Position numbers and translations under genes: made by a program. Of a DNA stretch of 9,547 bases, positions 5,886 to 9,547 are shown in pieces (position 1 is the first letter of the stretch; each line of letters begins with the position of its first letter). A model generated the notes under the pieces. It saw nothing but the letters and a program-made list of their open reading frames with translations. It was not told where the DNA came from and did no database searches. Source of the DNA: JBQCEE01 sp051960575 (lineage in GTDB: Bacteria > Actinomycetota > Actinomycetes > Mycobacteriales > Jatrophihabitantaceae); assembly GCF_051960575.1 (NCBI RefSeq), contig NZ_JBQCEE010000405.1, forward strand, positions 1-9,547, in the 5' to 3' direction.

Positions 5886-6826
5886 GAGGATCCAAGTCGG
5901 CGCGCGTCGAACTCGGCGCGGGTCGGGGGGTTCGCGCCGGCACGCTCGCAGGTGATCGCGGACGTGAGCACGGCCTGCTCGATCGCCCGCACCAGCGCCG
6001 GCGAGCGCTCGGCGACCATGGCGCGGAACGCCAGCGGCGTCGCGAGGTCGGCGTCGCAGATCGCGGTGAGGAAGCCGCCGGTGAACGCGTCGCCCGCGCC
6101 GACGGTGTCGACCAGCTCGATGCGCGGCGCGGGCACCGACGCGACGAGGCCGTCGGCGGTGAACGCCTGCGCGCCCTCCGGCCCGCGCGTCACCAGAACG
6201 AGCGAGGCGCCGAGCGCGCACCACGACGCCGCGATCTCGACCGGCTCGACACCCGGGAACAGGACGCCGAGGTCCTCGTCGCTCGCCTTCACCACATGCG
6301 CCTGCGCGACGCCCGCGGCGATCACGTCCAGCACCGGCTCGACGTCGGTGATCAACGACGGGCGCGGGTTCGGGTCGAAGCTGATCAGCGTGCCCGCGTC
6401 CCAGGCGCGTCGTTGCAGTGCCATCACCGGGCCGGACGACAGCGGGTGCCATGCGGCGATCGAGCCCGTCTGCAGCACGCGGCCGAGCGGCACGGCCTCG
6501 AGCTCCGCGTCGGTGAACGCGAGTGCTGCCGAGACGTCGAAGTCGAACTCGTAGTGCGCGCGGCCGTGCTCGTCGAGCGTCGACACGGCCACCGACGTCG
6601 GCTGCGACGCGGTCACGAGCGAGCCGAGCCGGATCCCCGACTCGGCCGCCTTCGCCCGCAGCATCTCCCCCGGCGCGTCCGCCCCGACCCGGCCGACGAG
6701 ATCGACGGCGAGGCCGAGGCGGGACGCGGCGAGCGAGACGTTGAGCGGGCTGCCGCCGGGGTGGTCGCTCGCGACGACGCGGTCGACGAGCACCTCCCCG
6801 ACGGCGGTGAGGTCGGCCGGTGGCAT
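5882..6826 (-). CDS. PfkB-family carbohydrate kinase, fructokinase-like
   Basis: A 314-residue ribokinase/PfkB-fold sugar kinase that moves phosphate from ATP to a sugar hydroxyl in the cytosol. Visible signatures are GEVLVDRV near the N-terminus (10-17), the substrate-side motif GGSPLNVSLAASRLG (24-38), QTGSIA (119-124), SFDPNPRPSL (149-158), VKASDEDL (179-186) and the ATP-site motif DTVGAGDAF (240-248), with catalytic base D246. The GEVLVD/GGSPLN/DPNPRPSL combination is most like bacterial fructokinases, but PfkB members are promiscuous and no transporter or sugar-utilisation gene is nearby, so fructose is only a guess. It is last of three minus-strand genes, 40 bases behind the oxidoreductase. 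TACGGT at 6838-6833 lies 6 bases before the ATG, so it may also have its own leaderless promoter. There is no good Shine-Dalgarno. The stop codon is inside the shared hairpin. Confidence 0.9.
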   Translation of the reverse strand: MPPADLTAVGEVLVDRVVASDHPGGSPLNVSLAASRLGLAVDLVGRVGADAPGEMLRAKAAESGIRLGSLVTASQPTSVAVSTLDEHGRAHYEFDFDVSAALAFTDAELEAVPLGRVLQTGSIAAWHPLSSGPVMALQRRAWDAGTLISFDPNPRPSLITDVEPVLDVIAAGVAQAHVVKASDEDLGVLFPGVEPVEIAASWCALGASLVLVTRGPEGAQAFTADGLVASVPAPRIELVDTVGAGDAFTGGFLTAICDADLATPLAFRAMVAERSPALVRAIEQAVLTSAITCERAGANPPTRAEFDARRLGSS

Positions 6827-6866
6827 GGACGCACCGTACCGAGCAGCGCACCTCCGACGACTGCGG

Positions 6867-7832
6867 CTACAGCTCCTTCAGCGCGAGCAGCAGTTCGCGC
6901 TCGGCCCAGTCGAGGAACTCCGGCTGCGTGTCACCGCCGATCTGGACGACGGCGACGTCGGTGAAGCCGGCGTCGACGAACTCCTTCACGGCCTGCACGT
7001 GCGCGTCGAGGTCCGGCCCGCACGGGATGTTCTCGGCGACGTCATCCTTCGTCACGAACTGCGTCGCGGCGGCGAAACCGGCGGTGCCCGGCATCTCGGC
7101 GTTCACCTTCCAGCCGCCGGCGAACCAGCGGAACTGATCGTGGGCGCGCTCGATCGCCTTGTCCTTGTCGGGGTCCCAGCTGATCGGCACCTGGCCGACG
7201 CGCGGCTTGCCCGCGCCGCCGTGCTGGTCGAACAACCGGCACAGCTCGGCCTCGGGCTCGACGGCGATCATGACGTCGCCGAGCGTGCCGGCGAGCTCGG
7301 CCGACTGGTCACCCGAGATCGCGATGCCGATCTTCGGTGGCTGGTCGCCGATGTCCCAGAGCTTCGCCGAGTCGACCCGGAAGTGCTCGCCCTTGTAGTT
7401 CACGTAGCCGCCGCCGAAGAGCTCGCGGATGATCTCGACGGCCTCGTGGAACATCTCGTGCCGCACGTTCACCGGCGGCCACCCGCGGCCGACGACATGT
7501 TCGTTGAGGTTCTCGCCGGCGCCGAGGCCGAGGGTGAAGCGTCCGCCCGAGATCAGGCCGAGCGTCGCCGCCTGCTGCGCCACGACGGCCGGGTGGTAGC
7601 GCATGATCGGGCAGGTGACGTAGGTGTAGAGCTCGACCCGCTCGGTCGCGTGGGCGACGGCGCCGAGGGTCACCCAGGCGTTGGGCGCGTGCCCCTGGCT
7701 GTCCAGCCACGGGAAGTAGTGGTCGCTCGAGACTTCGAAGTCGAAGCCGGCCTGCTCGGCGCGCACGGCATCACGGATCAGGTCGCGGGGGTCGGACTGC
7801 TCGGTCATCAAGGTGTAGCCGAATCGCGTCAT
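6867..7832 (-). CDS. F420-dependent LLM-class oxidoreductase (Fgd-like family)
   Basis: A 321-residue luciferase-like TIM-barrel protein of the actinobacterial family related to F420-dependent glucose-6-phosphate dehydrogenase. Counterparts of the Mycobacterium Fgd1 active-site residues are visible: D37 and H38 in SSDHYFPW, W42, and E107 in LGLGAGE. The barrel pattern fits throughout, including RYHPAVVAQQAATL (79-92) and ISGGRFTLGLGAGE (94-107). It would transfer hydride between a substrate and coenzyme F420, so the host should make F420. I do not call it Fgd: sequence outside the cofactor site differs from Fgd1 and I cannot identify the sugar-phosphate-binding Lys/Arg residues, so the substrate is open. 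Length is normal for the family. It starts 31 bases after the mug stop and is probably co-transcribed with mug and the kinase. GAGGG lies one base before the ATG. Confidence 0.88.
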   Translation of the reverse strand: MTRFGYTLMTEQSDPRDLIRDAVRAEQAGFDFEVSSDHYFPWLDSQGHAPNAWVTLGAVAHATERVELYTYVTCPIMRYHPAVVAQQAATLGLISGGRFTLGLGAGENLNEHVVGRGWPPVNVRHEMFHEAVEIIRELFGGGYVNYKGEHFRVDSAKLWDIGDQPPKIGIAISGDQSAELAGTLGDVMIAVEPEAELCRLFDQHGGAGKPRVGQVPISWDPDKDKAIERAHDQFRWFAGGWKVNAEMPGTAGFAAATQFVTKDDVAENIPCGPDLDAHVQAVKEFVDAGFTDVAVVQIGGDTQPEFLDWAERELLLALKEL

Positions 7833-7863
7833 GCCCTCGCCCTACCCGGGGCATGACGAAGCC

Positions 7864-8445
7864 TCACGCGGGTGGGTCGAAGACCGCGATGCCCGCGGCG
7901 ATCGCGACCTCGCGGTAGGCCGCGGCGAGGTCGGCGACCTGCGAGTGCGCGTTCAACCCGCTCGGGTTCGGCACGACCCACAGCTGCGCGCCGGCGAGGT
8001 CCTCGGGCTGCCGTCCGACCCGGGCGCGCGGGCGCTCGAACCCGATGCGGTACGCGGTCACACCGAGCACCGCGACGACGCGTGGACGCAGGGCGGCGAC
8101 GCGACCGGGCAGAGCACGGGCACCGGCGCGGAACTCCTCCGGGGTGACCTCGTCGGCGCGGGCCGTCGCCCTCGCCACGATGTTGGTGATGCCGATGCCG
8201 CGGTCGAGCAGGTGCCGCAGGTCGTCGGACCGGTAGCCGCCGGACGCGTCGACGAGGCGATCGGTGATACCCGCCCGATACAGCGCCGGGTAGAAGCGGT
8301 TGCCGCGCCGGGCGAAGTGGGCCTGGGCCGCAGCCGTCCAGAGGCCGGGGTTGATGCCGACGAACAGCAACCGGGTGTCCGGGCCGACGAGGTCTGCCAC
8401 GACGGCGGTGCGCGCCGCCTCGAGCTCGGCCCGCGTGAACCCCAT
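7864..8445 (-). CDS. mug: G/U mismatch-specific DNA glycosylase (Mug/TDG family)
   Basis: A 193-residue member of the Mug/TDG branch of uracil-DNA glycosylases, which remove uracil or modified pyrimidines opposite guanine to start base-excision repair. Motif one is GINPGLWTA (30-38), where N32 matches the water-activating Asn of E. coli Mug. NRFYPALYRAGITDR (49-63) matches the Mug region after it. The second active-site motif is NPSGLNAHS (160-168), corresponding to NPSGLSR in Mug. The protein is slightly longer than E. coli Mug (168 residues) at both ends. ATG 8445 is preferred: CACAAT at 8458-8453 lies 7 bases upstream and gives a leaderless start. ATG 8454 (three residues more) remains possible, while 8514 adds a low-complexity tail. 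First of three minus-strand genes, divergent from the helicase gene. No LexA box is seen. Confidence 0.9.
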   Translation of the reverse strand: MGFTRAELEAARTAVVADLVGPDTRLLFVGINPGLWTAAAQAHFARRGNRFYPALYRAGITDRLVDASGGYRSDDLRHLLDRGIGITNIVARATARADEVTPEEFRAGARALPGRVAALRPRVVAVLGVTAYRIGFERPRARVGRQPEDLAGAQLWVVPNPSGLNAHSQVADLAAAYREVAIAAGIAVFDPPA

Positions 8446-8562
8446 GCCGTCCATTGTGTGTGGCGACGCGGCGGGCGCCGGCCCGGCGTGTCCACCCGCA
8501 CGGTGGCCACACACCGCCCGGGGCGAGCGTTCCTGTCAGAGGTGCCTGGTAGGCAGGACGGC
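8446..8562. promoter_or_regulatory. Divergent mug/helicase control region with nested inverted repeats
   Basis: This 117-base gap must hold the start signals of two divergent genes. GGACGGCATG occurs just before and including the start codon of both: minus strand 8452-8443 and plus strand 8556-8565. Inside it, GTGTGTGGC (8456-8464) and GCCACACAC (8506-8514) form a perfect 9-base inverted repeat, and TGCCTGGTAGGCA (8543-8555) is a small palindrome just before the helicase start. AGGA (8555-8558) could serve as a weak ribosome site. No convincing -35/-10 pair or LexA box was found for the helicase. Confidence 0.5.
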
Positions 8563-9547
8563 ATGACAGGCGTGATCGACCGGACGGCCCTCCGCGACGA
8601 GGCCGAGGCGCACCTGCGCGCACTCGCAGGCCCCGAGGCGCGGCTGCGCGACGACCAGTGGCGGGCCATCGAGGCGCTGGTGGCCGACCGCCGTCGCGCG
8701 CTGGTCGTGCAGCGCACCGGGTGGGGCAAGTCGGCGGTCTACTTCGTCGCCACCGCCCTGCTGCGGGCCCTCGGGTCGGGGCCGACGGTGATCGTGTCGC
8801 CGCTGCTCGCGTTGATGCGCAACCAGATCGCCGCGGCCGAACGCGCCGGCATCAGGGCCGCGACGATCAACTCGACGAACGTGGACGAGTGGCGCGAGAC
8901 CTACGCCGCTGTGGGCCGCGGCGAGATCGACGTGCTGCTGCTCTCGCCCGAGCGGCTCAACAATCCCGAGTTCCGCGACAACGTGCTGCCCGCGCTCGCG
9001 TCCTCGTGCGGCCTGTTGGTCGTCGACGAGGCCCACTGCATCAGCGACTGGGGGCACGACTTCCGTCCCGACTTCCGCCGCCTGCGCACGCTGCTGCCCG
9101 AGCTGCAGCCCGGCATCCCGGTGCTCGCCACGACCGCGACGGCGAACTCGCGGGTCGTCGACGACGTCGCCGACGTGCTCGGGCTCGGCTCCGGCGACGT
9201 GCTGGTCCTGCGCGGGTCGCTCGACCGCACGTCGCTGCACCTCGGCGTCGTGCAGCTGCCGTCGACGGCGCACCGTCTCGCCTGGCTGGCCGAGCGACTC
9301 GCCGCGCTGCCCGGGTCGGGGATCGTCTACACGCTCACCATCGCCGCCTCGCAGCAGGTCGCCGAGTACCTGCGCTCGCGCGGCTTCGAGGTCACCGCCT
9401 ACTCGGGGCAGACCGAGCAGACCGAGCGCCTCGCCGCCGAGGACGACCTGATCAACAACCGGGTCAAGGCGCTGGTGGCGACGTCCGCGCTCGGCATGGG
9501 CTTCGACAAGCCCGACCTCGGCTTCGTGATCCACTTCGGCGCGCCGG
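8563..9547 (+). CDS. recQ: RecQ-family ATP-dependent DNA helicase, 5' part only
   Basis: Open from ATG 8563 to the window edge (328 codons, no stop), so the C-terminus is missing. It is a superfamily-2 helicase that unwinds DNA 3' to 5' using ATP, acting in recombination and fork repair. Motifs in order: motif-0-like DDQWRAIEAL (30-39), Walker A RTGWGKS (51-57, K56), SPLLALMRNQ (79-88), DEAH box with the RecQ aromatic loop DEAHCISDWGHDFRPDF (155-171), motif III ATTATA (189-194), motif IV region GIVYTLTIAAS (253-263), and motif V ATSALGMGFDKPD (306-318). Motif VI with its arginine finger lies beyond the edge. DEAHCISDWGHDFRPD is diagnostic for RecQ. Walker A differs from the usual TGGGKS and motif 0 lacks the usual FRPGQ, so this is a divergent branch and may not be the housekeeping RecQ; the symbol is provisional. 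Divergent from mug. Confidence 0.92.
   Translation, partial: MTGVIDRTALRDEAEAHLRALAGPEARLRDDQWRAIEALVADRRRALVVQRTGWGKSAVYFVATALLRALGSGPTVIVSPLLALMRNQIAAAERAGIRAATINSTNVDEWRETYAAVGRGEIDVLLLSPERLNNPEFRDNVLPALASSCGLLVVDEAHCISDWGHDFRPDFRRLRTLLPELQPGIPVLATTATANSRVVDDVADVLGLGSGDVLVLRGSLDRTSLHLGVVQLPSTAHRLAWLAERLAALPGSGIVYTLTIAASQQVAEYLRSRGFEVTAYSGQTEQTERLAAEDDLINNRVKALVATSALGMGFDKPDLGFVIHFGAP

Noticed and set aside
5838..6851. 337-codon minus-strand frame over the kinase
   Set aside because: Arg-rich shadow of the PfkB gene; the accepted frame carries all kinase motifs.
8521..8562. LexA box or standard promoter for the helicase gene
   Set aside because: Only a stray GTTC (8529-8532) and a weak TAGGCA are present; there is no paired half-site and no TTGACA-like element at the right spacing.
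8536..9534. 332-codon minus-strand open frame opposite the helicase
   Set aside because: No recognisable domain and a biased composition; the plus-strand frame shows ordered helicase motifs.

Overview
The window is very GC-rich (roughly 70% by eye, not computed) and densely coded, and reads as chromosomal DNA of an actinobacterium. Three things point there: an F420-type luciferase-like oxidoreductase, an SOS box of the mycobacterial/actinobacterial type (TCGAAC-N4-GTTCGA) in front of an error-prone polymerase gene, and a septum-formation-family secreted protein. I cannot place it below phylum. No phage, transposon, CRISPR, rRNA or tRNA was seen.

Layout, left to right. 1-924 (+): a septum-formation-family extracytoplasmic protein. 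Its N-terminal part (Arg-rich segment, membrane helix, Pro/Thr linker) is in frame upstream but broken by three stop codons, and the first 44 bases are one fold-back palindrome. 908-1381 (-): a four-helix GtrA-family membrane protein that overlaps it tail to tail. 1447-1475: a promoter overlapped by a LexA box. 1482-4904 (+): dnaE2, a complete SOS-type translesion polymerase, followed by a long hairpin. 5020-5811 (+): a double-hotdog acyl-CoA thioesterase-like protein with its own candidate promoter and operator. 5834-5885: a hairpin in the convergent gap. 8445-5882 (-): mug, an F420-dependent oxidoreductase and a PfkB sugar kinase, in that transcription order with gaps of 31 and 40 bases. 8563-9547 (+): the first 328 codons of a divergent RecQ-family helicase, facing away from mug and cut by the window edge.

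How they fit together: dnaE2, mug and the RecQ-like helicase are all DNA-repair or damage-tolerance genes within about 8 kb, but only dnaE2 carries a recognisable LexA site. The thioesterase, kinase and oxidoreductase are ordinary metabolic genes. The most informative non-coding signals are the dnaE2 control region, which predicts a leaderless, LexA-repressed mRNA; a recurring -10-like hexamer 6-7 bases before most start codons; and two long stem-loops placed where terminators are expected. I see no convincing new multi-gene system: the window is mostly conventional, with interesting regulatory detail.
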